A stretch of 64,000 nucleotides of DNA from Ruminococcus sp. (GTDB lineage Bacteria > Bacillota > Clostridia > Oscillospirales > Ruminococcaceae). Made by a program: the position numbers and the translations under genes. This document shows positions 51,405-60,226 of this stretch, piece after piece. Position 1 is the first letter of the stretch. Each line of letters begins with the position of its first letter. Below the pieces are notes generated by a model that had not been told where the DNA came from, searched no databases, and worked only from the letters and a program-made list of their open reading frames with translations. The DNA lies in the NCBI GenBank assembly GCA_021205185.1, contig JAJPYB010000006.1, positions 124,001 to 188,000 of the forward strand, given 5' to 3'.

Positions 51405-53198
51405 ATGTATCGTTCACACGTATTGGTTTGCGGCGGAACAGGATGTACCTCCTCGGGAAGCCAGCAGATTATCAACACACTTGAAAGAGAAATAAAGGCT
51501 AACGGACTTGAAAACGAGGTTGAGGTAGTTAAAACCGGCTGCTTCGGACTTTGTGCGCTGGGTCCGATTATGATTGTTTATCCGGAAGGCACCTTCTACT
51601 CTATGGTAAAGGAGCAGGATATTCCTGAAATTGTTTCAGAGCATTTGCTAAAGGGAAGAATTGTTTCCCGACTTGTATATGATGAAACTGTAACGGATAA
51701 CGAAATCAAATCTCTTCAGGACACAGCTTTTTACAGCAAGCAGCACAGAGTAGCTCTTCGTAATTGCGGCGTTATCAGTCCTGAAAACATCGAAGAGTAC
51801 ATAGGAACAGGCGGATATGAAGCGCTTGGTAAGGTTCTTACGGAAATGACGCCTGAAGACGTTATTCAGACAATTTTAGACTCGGGTCTTCGCGGAAGAG
51901 GCGGCGGCGGCTTCCCAACAGGTATGAAATGGCGTCTTGCAAGGAATATCGTTCCTGACGCTGACCAGAAGTACGTTTGCTGTAACGCCGACGAGGGCGA
52001 CCCGGGCGCATTTATGGATCGTTCGGTTTTAGAGGGCGACCCACACGTTGTTCTCGAAGCTATGGCAATCGCAGGCTACGCTATCGGCGCATCACAGGGC
52101 TACATCTACGTTCGTGCTGAATACCCTATCGCTGTTAAGCGTCTTGAAATTGCAATCAATCAGGCAAGAGAGTACGGAATGCTCGGAAAGAACATTTTCG
52201 GAACAGGCTTTGATTTTGACATCGGCTTGCGTCTTGGCGCAGGAGCTTTCGTTTGCGGTGAGGAAACCGCTCTTATGACTTCAATCGAAGGAAACAGAGG
52301 AGAGCCCAGACCTCGTCCTCCATTCCCTGCTGAAAAGGGACTTTTCGGAAAGCCTACTATTTTAAATAACGTTGAAACCTACGCTAACGTGCCTCAGATT
52401 ATTCTTAACGGCGCAGAGTGGTTCTCATCAATGGGAACTGCAAAGAGCAAGGGTACCAAGGTATTCGCTCTCGGCGGAAAGATCAAAAACACAGGACTTG
52501 TTGAGGTTCCAATGGGAACAACACTCAGAACTGTTATTGAGGAAATCGGCGGCGGCATTCCTAACGGCAAAAAGTTTAAGGCAGCTCAGACAGGCGGCCC
52601 TTCAGGCGGATGCATTCCGGCTGAGCATTACGACATTCCTATCGACTACGATAACCTTATTGCTATCGGCTCAATGATGGGTTCTGGCGGACTTATCGTA
52701 ATGGACGAGGACAACTGTATGGTAGATATTGCTAAGTTCTTCCTTGCATTTACAGTTGACGAATCCTGCGGAAAGTGTACTCCTTGCCGTCTTGGTACAA
52801 AGCGTCTTTACGAAATGCTTGATAAGATTACAAAGGGTCAGGGAACTCTTGAGGACCTCGACAAGATCGAAGAGCTTTGCTACTACATTAAAGCAAATTC
52901 GCTCTGCGGACTTGGCCAGACAGCTCCAAACCCTGTTCTTTCAACCCTGCGTTATTTCAGAGATGAATATGTAGCTCACGTTGTTGACAAGACCTGTCCT
53001 GCGGGCGTTTGTAAGGATCTCTTGAAATACAACATCGACCCTGACAAGTGCCGCGGTTGTACGCTGTGTTCAAGAAAGTGTCCTGCTGGCGCTATCACAG
53101 GTACTGTCAAGCAACCACATATGATAGATCAGAATAAGTGCCTGAAGTGCGGCGCTTGTATGGAAGCCTGCAAGTTCGGCGCAATTTCCAAGAAGTAA
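51405..53198 (+). CDS. hndC: Hydrogenase flavoprotein subunit HndC (NuoF-like)
   Basis: 597 residues. NAD(P)H-binding, FMN-containing subunit where electron bifurcation is thought to occur. N-terminal [2Fe-2S] thioredoxin-like domain (CGGTGCTSSG, KTGCFGLCALGP), FMN site GLRGRGGGGFPTGMKW, nucleotide site GAGAFVCGEETAL, [4Fe-4S] motif ESCGKCTPCRLG, and two C-terminal ferredoxin clusters (CRGCTLCSRKCPAGAI, CLKCGACMEACKFGAI). GGAGG precedes ATG 51405. Confidence 0.96.
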   Translation: MYRSHVLVCGGTGCTSSGSQQIINTLEREIKANGLENEVEVVKTGCFGLCALGPIMIVYPEGTFYSMVKEQDIPEIVSEHLLKGRIVSRLVYDETVTDNEIKSLQDTAFYSKQHRVALRNCGVISPENIEEYIGTGGYEALGKVLTEMTPEDVIQTILDSGLRGRGGGGFPTGMKWRLARNIVPDADQKYVCCNADEGDPGAFMDRSVLEGDPHVVLEAMAIAGYAIGASQGYIYVRAEYPIAVKRLEIAINQAREYGMLGKNIFGTGFDFDIGLRLGAGAFVCGEETALMTSIEGNRGEPRPRPPFPAEKGLFGKPTILNNVETYANVPQIILNGAEWFSSMGTAKSKGTKVFALGGKIKNTGLVEVPMGTTLRTVIEEIGGGIPNGKKFKAAQTGGPSGGCIPAEHYDIPIDYDNLIAIGSMMGSGGLIVMDEDNCMVDIAKFFLAFTVDESCGKCTPCRLGTKRLYEMLDKITKGQGTLEDLDKIEELCYYIKANSLCGLGQTAPNPVLSTLRYFRDEYVAHVVDKTCPAGVCKDLLKYNIDPDKCRGCTLCSRKCPAGAITGTVKQPHMIDQNKCLKCGACMEACKFGAISKK

Positions 53199-53212
53199 GG
53201 AGGGAGCCAAAG

Positions 53213-54979
53213 ATGGATATGCTAAACATTAAAATAAACGGAATGGAGTTTGAGGCTCCTAAAGGAATAACGGTGCTTGAAGCTGCAAGGCTTGCAAACG
53301 TTGAAATTCCTACTCTTTGTTTCCTCAAGGATATAAATGAAATCGGCGCTTGCAGAATATGTATCGTTGAGGTTTCAGAAAAAAGAGGAGAAGCGATGGG
53401 TCCTAAGAAAATGGTCGCTTCCTGCGTATATCCTGTTTCTGAGGGTATGCACATTTATACAAACACGCCAAAGGTTTTGGAATCGAGAAAGAAAACGCTT
53501 GAGCTTATTCTTTCAAACCACGAGAGAAAGTGCCTCTCCTGTGTAAGAAGCGGAAACTGCGAGCTTCAGAAGCTCTGTAAGGATATGGGCGTTGACGCTG
53601 AAAGCGCTTACGACGGCGAGGTTACCAAGTTTGAGCTTGACACCTCCGCTCCTCATATGGTAAGAGATAACAACAAGTGTATTCTTTGCAGAAGATGCGT
53701 TGCAGTTTGCGAAAAGACTCAGGGAATTGGAATTATTGGCGCAAACGAAAGAGGATTCAGAACGAATATTTCCTGTGCTTTTGAGGACGATTTAGCTAAT
53801 ACCTCCTGCGTTTCCTGCGGACAGTGCATTTCAGTTTGTCCTGTTGGCGCTCTTTACGAAAAGGACAACACAGCAGCTATCTTTGAAGCGCTTGCTGATG
53901 AGAGCAAAACTGTTATCGTGCAGACTGCTCCTGCTGTTCGTGCAGCTTTAGGCGAGGAATTTGGTTATCCGATCGGTACTGACGTTGAAGGAAAAATGGC
54001 GGCTGCTCTCAGACGTCTTGGATTTGACAAGGTGTTCGACACCGATTTTGCTGCTGACCTCACTATTATGGAGGAAGCAAACGAGTTCTTAGACAGATTT
54101 AAAAACGGCGGAAAGCTTCCGCTTATAACCTCCTGCTCACCGGGATGGGTTAAATACTGCGAGCATTACTTCCCTGATATGACAGAAAACCTTTCGTCAT
54201 GTAAGTCGCCAATGCAAATGTTCGGCGCTACAGCTAAGACATATTACGCTGAGAAGATGGGAATCAAGCCTGACGATATGGTAGTCGTTGCTGTTATGCC
54301 TTGTACGGCTAAGAAGTTTGAGATTGGCAGAAATGACGAGAACGCTGCCGGCGTTGCTGACGTTGATTTTGCTATCACAACCCGTGAGCTTGCAAGAATG
54401 ATTGACAGAGCAGGAATCAAGTTCACAGAGCTTGAAAACGAAGAATTTGACGCACCTCTTGGAATTTCAACAGGCGCAGGCGTTATCTTCGGAGCTACAG
54501 GAGGCGTTATGGAGGCAGCTCTCAGAACTGCTGTTGAAACACTTACAGGCGAAGAGCTTGAAGCTGTTGAATTTACAGACGTCAGAGGAACCGAGGGCAT
54601 CAAGGATGCTTCATATGACGTTGCAGGAACAACCATTAAGGTTGCGGTAGCTTCAGGACTTGCTAATGCAAGAGAGCTTTTGAATAAGGTTAAATCAGGC
54701 GAGGCTGATTATCAGTTTATTGAAATTATGGGTTGTCCGGGCGGCTGTGTAAACGGCGGCGGCCAGCCACAACAGCCGGGCTGGGTAAGAAATACTGTTG
54801 ATATCAAGGGTCTTCGTGCTAAGGTTCTTTACGACATTGATAAGAATATGCCGATAAGAAAATCTCACGAGAATCCAGCTATCAAGCAGGTTTACGCTGA
54901 ATACTTCGGCGAGCCGGGAAGCGAAAAGGCGCATCACGTATTGCACACCTCTTACGTTAAGAGAGGGCTTTTCAAATAA
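53213..54979 (+). CDS. hndD: [FeFe] hydrogenase catalytic subunit HndD/HydA
   Basis: 588 residues from ATG 53213 (MDMLNIKINGMEFEAPKG) with AGGAGG upstream; the longer frame to 53138 overlaps hndC and is discarded. N-terminal [2Fe-2S] ferredoxin (CRICIVEV), His-type motif (HERKCLSCVRSGNCELQ), two [4Fe-4S] sites (CILCRRCVAVC, CVSCGQCISVCPVGAL), and the H-cluster motifs TSCSPGW, MPCTAKK and EIMGCPGGCVNGGGQP. Reduces protons to H2 with electrons from ferredoxin plus NAD(P)H. The maturases HydEFG are not in this window. Confidence 0.97.
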   Translation: MDMLNIKINGMEFEAPKGITVLEAARLANVEIPTLCFLKDINEIGACRICIVEVSEKRGEAMGPKKMVASCVYPVSEGMHIYTNTPKVLESRKKTLELILSNHERKCLSCVRSGNCELQKLCKDMGVDAESAYDGEVTKFELDTSAPHMVRDNNKCILCRRCVAVCEKTQGIGIIGANERGFRTNISCAFEDDLANTSCVSCGQCISVCPVGALYEKDNTAAIFEALADESKTVIVQTAPAVRAALGEEFGYPIGTDVEGKMAAALRRLGFDKVFDTDFAADLTIMEEANEFLDRFKNGGKLPLITSCSPGWVKYCEHYFPDMTENLSSCKSPMQMFGATAKTYYAEKMGIKPDDMVVVAVMPCTAKKFEIGRNDENAAGVADVDFAITTRELARMIDRAGIKFTELENEEFDAPLGISTGAGVIFGATGGVMEAALRTAVETLTGEELEAVEFTDVRGTEGIKDASYDVAGTTIKVAVASGLANARELLNKVKSGEADYQFIEIMGCPGGCVNGGGQPQQPGWVRNTVDIKGLRAKVLYDIDKNMPIRKSHENPAIKQVYAEYFGEPGSEKAHHVLHTSYVKRGLFK

Positions 54980-55002
54980 GGCAAAACTAAAGATACAAAA
55001 AT

Positions 55003-55035
55003 ACCGCTGCGGAAAACCGTAGCGGTAATTTTTTG
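55003..55035. terminator. Bidirectional terminator after the hydrogenase operon
   Basis: Arms ACCGCTGCGG/CCGTAGCGGT, AAAA loop, TTTTTT on the plus side and ATTTTTG on the minus side. Confidence 0.92.
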
Positions 55036-55048
55036 TGTAAGAAAAGAT

Positions 55049-56365
55049 TTACTCTTCCTTTTTCTTTGTGGTTGTGTCCTCCGCTTTATCAGCGTCTGCG
55101 GCAGTAGTCGTTGTCGTGTCCTCAGGAACGGGATTTTCAGGCAGGGTTGTAGTTTCCTCACCCAGCGGCGTATAGAAACACGCCATCCAGTATTCAAAGT
55201 TATAATTCTCGTCGTCCTCAACGTAAAAATGCGAGCTTCCAAAATATACAAAGTCAGGGTTTAAAATGTTGCTTTTCATACTTTCGCTTGACATCCATTG
55301 AGAAACGGTATCAATAGCGCTCTGCTGACCGGCGGCGATATTTTCCCCGTAAAGTGCAAACGACAGACCATAGTCGCTCATTATCGTTTTAAGCTCTCTG
55401 CCGTCAAGTCTTGTGTGCGAAAAGCTTTGAGAAATTTCCTTAGCTCTTACAAGCGCCGCCTGATCGAGCGTTTTATACGCTTTAAGCGGCTCAAGTCCTC
55501 TGTTTGTACGCTCCAGGTTTACAAGCCTTAAAAGCTCTGTACAATAGCTGTCAACAGGGTCGTAATCGGGAAGAGTTGTGGTGGTAGTAGTCGTTGTGGT
55601 AGTTGTGGTTGTAGTCGTTTCCTCAGTTGTAGTGGTGGTAGTCGTTGTTGTGGTAGTAGTTGTCGTCGTGGTTGTAGTTGTGGTAGTTTCCTCAGTTTCC
55701 TCCGTTGTGGTGGTTATTGTATTTCCTTCCTCGTCCGTTTCAGCGGTCGTGGTAGTAGTGGTTGTAGGCTCGGTCGTTGTAGTTTTCGGCGCCGCCGTGA
55801 ACTTTGACTTTTCTCCGCTGGCGGTTGTCTTTTTGGTAGTCGTAGTAGTGGTTGTCGTTTCGCTCGTCGGCTCGGCGTGCAAAACCTTCATAGTCAGAAG
55901 GTCAATATAAATGCTTCCGTCTACAACCTCAAGCGTGTGACCGTTTACAAGAAACGTGTTCGTTTCACTTCCCGAGCTTGTTTTAAAGGTCAGCTTTCCG
56001 TTTTCTTCTTTTACAGTCAGCCTGTTTCCCAAGTCGTCTAAAAACTCGCTTTGTGAAAGTCTGTTCCCTAGCGAATCGCAAAGCTTGTAGCTGCTCTCAC
56101 CGTCAAGCTTTATATAGGTTACGGCGTCAAGCATAAAGCTTTCAACATACTCCTTTTCAGTTCCCTCAACCGTTACCTTTGTAACAGCGTCCACCGCCTC
56201 AAAGGTTTCGTCACCTTCAAGAGTAATTCCAGAAATGCTAAACTCTGCAAGCTCAGACTTTCCCGTATCGCTGTCAGACTTAAAAACAAAGTAAACAGCA
56301 CCCGCCGCAACGGCAAGTATTATAAGAGATACCAGCACGGCACCTGCTCTTTGTAGCTTCTTCAA
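55049..56365 (-). CDS. Surface CAP-domain protein with poly-Thr linker (CAP-1)
   Basis: 438 residues. N-terminal membrane span (8-27) and a beta-rich domain to about 165 (SFMLDAVTYIKLDGESSYKL, NTFLVNGHTLEVVDGSIYID), then about 100 residues made almost only of threonine with a few Glu, and a CAP/PR-1 domain (about 275-405) with LLRLVNLERTNRGLEPLK, SHTRLDGRELKT, YGENIA. The second conserved His of the CAP site is lost (SESMKSNIL instead of the usual HxxNIL), so metal binding may be impaired. The start is a TTG at 56365 with a weak ribosome-binding site. It is downstream of and paralogous to CAP-2. The linker is probably glycosylated. Confidence 0.86.
   Translation of the reverse strand: MKKLQRAGAVLVSLIILAVAAGAVYFVFKSDSDTGKSELAEFSISGITLEGDETFEAVDAVTKVTVEGTEKEYVESFMLDAVTYIKLDGESSYKLCDSLGNRLSQSEFLDDLGNRLTVKEENGKLTFKTSSGSETNTFLVNGHTLEVVDGSIYIDLLTMKVLHAEPTSETTTTTTTTKKTTASGEKSKFTAAPKTTTTEPTTTTTTTAETDEEGNTITTTTEETEETTTTTTTTTTTTTTTTTTTTTEETTTTTTTTTTTTTTTLPDYDPVDSYCTELLRLVNLERTNRGLEPLKAYKTLDQAALVRAKEISQSFSHTRLDGRELKTIMSDYGLSFALYGENIAAGQQSAIDTVSQWMSSESMKSNILNPDFVYFGSSHFYVEDDENYNFEYWMACFYTPLGEETTTLPENPVPEDTTTTTAADADKAEDTTTKKKEE
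55570..55870 (-). repeat. Threonine-codon repeat tract (CAP-1 linker)
   Basis: Trinucleotide ACN runs encoding mostly Thr, broken by a few Glu codons; an unstable-looking low-complexity tract. Confidence 0.9.
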
Positions 56366-56388
56366 TCTTCACACATCCATTTAACAAA

Positions 56389-56420
56389 GCCGCCGATTCT
56401 GCTCGACAGGCGGCATTTTT
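56389..56420. terminator. Hairpin between the two CAP genes
   Basis: GCCGCC/GGCGGC arms with a 14-base loop. The T run is good only on the plus strand, so it may be a processing or partial-termination hairpin between the two genes. Confidence 0.45.
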
Positions 56421-56444
56421 TCAGTTGACTTAAAGGCTTTTTCT

Positions 56445-57584
56445 TTATAGCGGAGTATAAAACAGCTGTACCCAGTAGTCGTAATAGTTGTTGGAGTCAT
56501 TGGAAACGTAAACGTGTCCAAGTCCCATATATTCGTAATTTGCGTTTAAAATGTTCGCCTTGTGGTTTGCTGAATTCATCCAATCGCTTACAACCTCTTC
56601 GGCTGAAGCAGAACCGCAGGCTATATTTTCACCCATATAGCTAAATGATAGTCCGTAATCGCTCAAAACTGTGCTTATTGATCTTCCGTCGGGACGAACG
56701 TGGTCCCGAACGGAAACTACTTCCCTTGCTCGAACCAATGCCGCCTGATCAAGCGTAACTATCGCCTTTAGCTCGCTAAGTCCGTATTTCTTTCTTTCAG
56801 CGTTTACAAGCTTTAAAACCTCCGCTGCATCACCGCTCGGCGTATAGGTAACTATTGTGGTTGTAGTAGTTGTCGCCTTTGTGGTGGTTGTGGTCGTTGT
56901 AGCTTTGGTTGTCGCCTTTGTGGTAGCTTGAGTTGTCGCCTGAGTAGTAGCGGCAGCTGCTTTTGTTGTGGTAGTTGTAGCTTTGGTCGTAGACTTTGAG
57001 GTAGTGGTTGTAGTCGTGGTGGTAGTGGTTGTTGTAGTAGTTGTTGCTTTTGTAGTTGTTGTAGTGGTAGTTGCTTCCTCATTTGAAACCTGCAAAGCAT
57101 AGCCGTCGGCATAAAGCACGCCGTCCTGCATTGTGACAAGGTGAGTGTTTACAGTAAATTCTTCTACCTCCGCTCCAGCTACATTTTCAAAGCGAAGCAC
57201 GCCGTCTGAAGCATAAGCTGTGAGCATATTACCGTCGTCGTCCAGAAACTCAAAGGACGTATACTCCACACCGGTATTTGTGATTATAATATACTTTCCG
57301 TCAACCTGCTTGATCGACGTAATTGCGTCAAGATCGAAGGATGCAATAATCTCTTCTCCTGTGGTTTCATCCGTTTGAATGTCAAGAGAATAATCGGCAG
57401 TATAAATTTCTCCGGTACCCTCAATTGAAATAGCAGAAAGCTTCTGCTCTAAAACCTCGGTTTCGGAGTTGATATAAAGGGCTGCCGCATAAACGTACAG
57501 CAAAATCATAGCTATTCCTATACAGAATACTACTGCGGCTATTGACCGCTCATGCTTTTGAAGCTTCTCCATCAAATTTTTCAT
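56445..57584 (-). CDS. Surface CAP-domain protein with poly-Thr linker (CAP-2)
   Basis: 379 residues. Membrane span about 14-37, a beta-rich domain to about 170 that shows the same FDLDAITSIKQVDGKYIIIT pattern as CAP-1, then an 80-residue Thr/Lys/Ala linker and a CAP domain (about 255-378): LKLVNAERKKYGLSELK, RDHVRPDGRSISTV, GENIACGSASAEEV and NHKANILNANYEYMG, with both conserved His present. CAP domains of bacteria are found outside the cell and their reaction is unresolved. AAGGG lies nine bases before ATG 57584, 13 bases after the sugar transferase stop, so it belongs to the same transcript. Confidence 0.88.
   Translation of the reverse strand: MKNLMEKLQKHERSIAAVVFCIGIAMILLYVYAAALYINSETEVLEQKLSAISIEGTGEIYTADYSLDIQTDETTGEEIIASFDLDAITSIKQVDGKYIIITNTGVEYTSFEFLDDDGNMLTAYASDGVLRFENVAGAEVEEFTVNTHLVTMQDGVLYADGYALQVSNEEATTTTTTTKATTTTTTTTTTTTTTTSKSTTKATTTTTKAAAATTQATTQATTKATTKATTTTTTTKATTTTTTIVTYTPSGDAAEVLKLVNAERKKYGLSELKAIVTLDQAALVRAREVVSVRDHVRPDGRSISTVLSDYGLSFSYMGENIACGSASAEEVVSDWMNSANHKANILNANYEYMGLGHVYVSNDSNNYYDYWVQLFYTPL
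56850..57071 (-). repeat. Threonine-codon repeat tract (CAP-2 linker)
   Basis: ACN triplet runs with interspersed Lys and Ala codons. Confidence 0.9.
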
Positions 57585-57597
57585 AAGTCATTTCCCT

Positions 57598-59067
57598 TCA
57601 GTCATTGTTACCAGATTCCTTAATCTTTTCGGGCGCCTTTGCGGAAGGAGTATATTCCGTTTCAGCAATTCCCTCAGTGCTTTCAGGCGTAAATAGAATT
57701 TTTATTGTCTGTAATAGTATACGCAAATCGAGCAGCAAAGAATACTGTTCAATGTACATTAAATCAAGCTTTAATTTATCGTATGGTGTAGTGTTGTATT
57801 TTCCTAAAATCTGAGCGTAGCCCGTAAGTCCTGCCTTTACCTTTAAACGGTAAGCAAATTCAGGCATATAATGCTCATAAGCCTCAGCAATTTCAGGTCT
57901 TTCAGGACGTGGTCCTACAAAGGACATATCTCCCTTTAAAACATTTAAAAGCTGCGGCAGCTCGTCAAAGCGAACCTTTCTCATAAACCGTCCGATAGGG
58001 GTAATTCTATCGTCCTTTTCGGTTGCCAGTCGGGGCTTGCCGTCCTTCTCAGCGTTTTCTATCATACTTCTGAATTTGTAAACGTAAAACTCCTTGCGAT
58101 CGCGAGTCAGGCGAACCTGCTTATAAAATACCGGTCCCCTGTCGTAAAGCTTGATAAGCAATGCGCATATCAGCATAATAGGAGAGGTTAGTATTACGCA
58201 AACCAGGCTTAAAACAATATCAATCGTTCGCTTGATAATTTTTTCCTCAAAGGTAAAGCCGATGTTTCTCGAAAGGTAAAGGGGCGTATCCAGAACGTGA
58301 ATCTCGTCGCAGCCCTTTAAAATTATATCGGAGATTTTTGGATTGATATAAGTCCGAAGCGACTTTTCATAAGCAAATTTTAAAAGCTTGTTTCTGATGT
58401 CCGCTGGTATGTCGCAAATAATAAGTCCGTCGTAGTCTACTATCTTTTCCTTGATTTCTTCGAGCGGCACGTTGATGCTGATCGAAGAGCAAATTATATA
58501 CTTGTCCACCCGCATACTCATTTTCTGAACAAGATCCCTTGCCGCCTTGCTTCCGTAAACGATAATCATTCGCTTTGGCGGATAGATATGAGCATACACC
58601 TTTTTGGAAGCTATGCTCCAGATAATAGCCACCGCCAGATCAAACATAGTTAATGCAAACATCGGCGCCAAGGATAAAAATCCACGCCTGATAAGGCTTA
58701 TCATAATATACATTACAAAGTTTGTCATAATAATAGCAAGCGTTTGCGAAAGGACAAGTCCTGAAATTTTAAGCGACCCTACCTTATAGCCGTTGACTAA
58801 CCTTGAAAACATAATATATACGAGCATATATACAAGTTCTAACAGAATGTTACCTCTTGCCCAGAAGGTATCTGTTCTGAGCTCTGGAGAATAGTTGTAG
58901 TAATTTTGCCATGTAGCATTAAACGCCGCACCAAGAACTATGACGATGATAAGCGCAAACATAAACATTACCATTCGTTTAAATTGTTCCTTATTCTTCA
59001 AGTTCCGTATTACCACCTTTCGGACAGACAGCTTTTTAAACCTCTTAATTTTCACTATCATTGGCAT
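57598..59067 (-). CDS. Undecaprenyl-phosphate sugar phosphotransferase (WcaJ/PssY type)
   Basis: Starts polymer synthesis by moving sugar-1-phosphate to undecaprenyl phosphate. About 489 residues from ATG 59067 (MPMIVKIKRFKKLSVRK). The frame is open to 59460, but a promoter sits at 59129-59157 so the first 113 codons of that frame are untranscribed; TTG 59001 is another possible start. Seen: four N-terminal membrane segments, a nucleotide-binding-like middle domain (RMIIVYGSKAARDLVQKM), and the C-terminal bacterial sugar transferase domain with FKRTIDIV-type membrane hairpin, YKFRSMIENAEKDG, FDELPQLLNVLKGDMSFVGP and KAGLTGYAQI. First gene of the sugar transferase-CAP-2-CAP-1 unit. Confidence 0.9.
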   Translation of the reverse strand: MPMIVKIKRFKKLSVRKVVIRNLKNKEQFKRMVMFMFALIIVIVLGAAFNATWQNYYNYSPELRTDTFWARGNILLELVYMLVYIMFSRLVNGYKVGSLKISGLVLSQTLAIIMTNFVMYIMISLIRRGFLSLAPMFALTMFDLAVAIIWSIASKKVYAHIYPPKRMIIVYGSKAARDLVQKMSMRVDKYIICSSISINVPLEEIKEKIVDYDGLIICDIPADIRNKLLKFAYEKSLRTYINPKISDIILKGCDEIHVLDTPLYLSRNIGFTFEEKIIKRTIDIVLSLVCVILTSPIMLICALLIKLYDRGPVFYKQVRLTRDRKEFYVYKFRSMIENAEKDGKPRLATEKDDRITPIGRFMRKVRFDELPQLLNVLKGDMSFVGPRPERPEIAEAYEHYMPEFAYRLKVKAGLTGYAQILGKYNTTPYDKLKLDLMYIEQYSLLLDLRILLQTIKILFTPESTEGIAETEYTPSAKAPEKIKESGNND

Positions 59068-59128
59068 TCGACGGGAATCCCACTCGTTTGAAAGTCCTAC
59101 AAAAGAGCAACACTTCCCATTAAGAAGT

Positions 59129-59157
59129 AGTATACCACAAAATCGTCTGCATTTCAA
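59129..59157 (-). promoter_or_regulatory. Promoter of the sugar transferase-CAP unit
   Basis: TTGAAA (59152-59157), 17 bases, TATACT (59129-59134) on the minus strand. Confidence 0.88.
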
Positions 59158-59197
59158 GGCATATTTTGACATACTTTGGATTTTTGGTTTTATCTCA

Positions 59198-59227
59198 TTG
59201 ACAAAACATAGCCTTGTATAGTAAAAT
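59198..59227 (+). promoter_or_regulatory. Promoter of the GT2 gene
   Basis: TTGACA (59198-59203), 18 bases, TAAAAT (59222-59227) on the plus strand. Confidence 0.75.
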
Positions 59228-59275
59228 AGGTATAGTGCATTCGCGCTAAAAAATGATGATTGGAACTTGACCTTT

Positions 59276-60121
59276 ATGGATATGGATTTTATAAGAAAGA
59301 ATTTACCGCCGTACAGCGTTCTGATGTCGGTGTACGTTAAGGAAAAGCCTGCGAACCTGACAGAAAGCTTGGAAAGCATTTTGCAGCAGACCGTTCCGCC
59401 AGACGAGCTTGTTCTGGTCTGTGACGGAAAGCTTACCGACGAACTGAACGTAATTATCAAGGCGTTTGAAAGCGAGTACAGCGAGATTTTTCATTCGGTT
59501 CGGCTTCTGGAAAACGTCGGTACGGGAATGGCGGCGAACGAAGGTATTAAAGCCTGCCGCAACGAGCTTATAGCTAAAATGGATTCTGACGACATTTGTG
59601 TTCCGGACAGATTCAGACTTCAGCTGATGATGTTTGTGAAAAATCCGAAGCTCGATATGATTGGCGGCTACATTGAGGAATTTGACGACGCCACAAGACA
59701 GCCTATTGCGATCAAGAAAACTCCGCTGACTCACGAGGAGATTTTAAAATTCGCAAAAAGAAGAAATCCGTTTAACAACCAGACGCTTGTGTATAGAAAG
59801 TCCTTTGCGCAAAAGGTTGGCGGCTATACCGACATAAAGCGCTGTGAGGACTATGAGTTCATCACGAAAACGCTGATGGAGGGCGCAGTTTGCGAAAACC
59901 TTCCCGAGGTTTTGGTAAAGTATCGTGTTACCAAGGATAACTACAAGCGCCGCAAAAACAGCGCCAACACAAAGAGCTTTATAAAGGTTCGCTGGGGTCT
60001 TCACAAGGCAGGATTTTCCTCCCTCTGGGACTTTTTAGTACCGACTGTCGCACAGCTTATCCTGTTTATTATGCCCGAAAGGTTTACAGGCTGGGCGTAT
60101 AAAAAGTTTTTAAGGAAATAA
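59276..60121 (+). CDS. Family 2 glycosyltransferase
   Basis: 281 residues from ATG 59276 (MDMDFIRKNLPPYSVLMSV); an in-frame TTG at 59267 is possible, and neither has a strong ribosome-binding site. GT-A fold: LMSVYVKEKPANLTESLESI, ELVLVCDGKL, the nucleotide-sugar DXD-like site in AKMDSDDICVPDRF, and a downstream CEDYEFITKTLM region with a likely catalytic Asp/Glu. It builds exopolysaccharide or cell-wall glycan. It is divergent from the sugar transferase gene, which fits a shared surface-polysaccharide role. Confidence 0.9.
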   Translation: MDMDFIRKNLPPYSVLMSVYVKEKPANLTESLESILQQTVPPDELVLVCDGKLTDELNVIIKAFESEYSEIFHSVRLLENVGTGMAANEGIKACRNELIAKMDSDDICVPDRFRLQLMMFVKNPKLDMIGGYIEEFDDATRQPIAIKKTPLTHEEILKFAKRRNPFNNQTLVYRKSFAQKVGGYTDIKRCEDYEFITKTLMEGAVCENLPEVLVKYRVTKDNYKRRKNSANTKSFIKVRWGLHKAGFSSLWDFLVPTVAQLILFIMPERFTGWAYKKFLRK

Positions 60122-60125
60122 GAAT

Positions 60126-60159
60126 AGCCGCATCGAAAATCGATGCGGCTTTATTTTTT
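60126..60159 (+). terminator. Terminator of the GT2 gene
   Basis: AGCCGCATCG/CGATGCGGCT arms, then TTATTTTTT. Confidence 0.92.
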
Positions 60160-60164
60160 CAGAC

Positions 60165-60198
60165 ACAAAAACCCTCTTGCCTAAATTGACAAGAGGGT
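60165..60198 (-). terminator. Terminator of the PFOR gene
   Basis: Minus-strand ACCCTCTTG/CAAGAGGGT arms followed by TTTTTG. Confidence 0.9.
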
Positions 60199-60226
60199 CG
60201 TTTTGTTTTAACAGTAACTGCGGAGA

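Noticed and set aside
55578-55910. Open plus-strand frame encoding long poly-valine runs
   Set aside because: It is the antisense shadow of the ACN threonine repeats in CAP-1 and has no ribosome-binding site.
55570-57071. Dense short repeats that might look like a CRISPR array
   Set aside because: They are in-frame threonine codon runs inside two CAP genes, with no repeat-spacer unit and no cas genes.
59068-59460. N-terminal extension of the sugar transferase frame
   Set aside because: The promoter at 59129-59157 lies inside it and the extension contains no domain; the residues look like non-coding translation.
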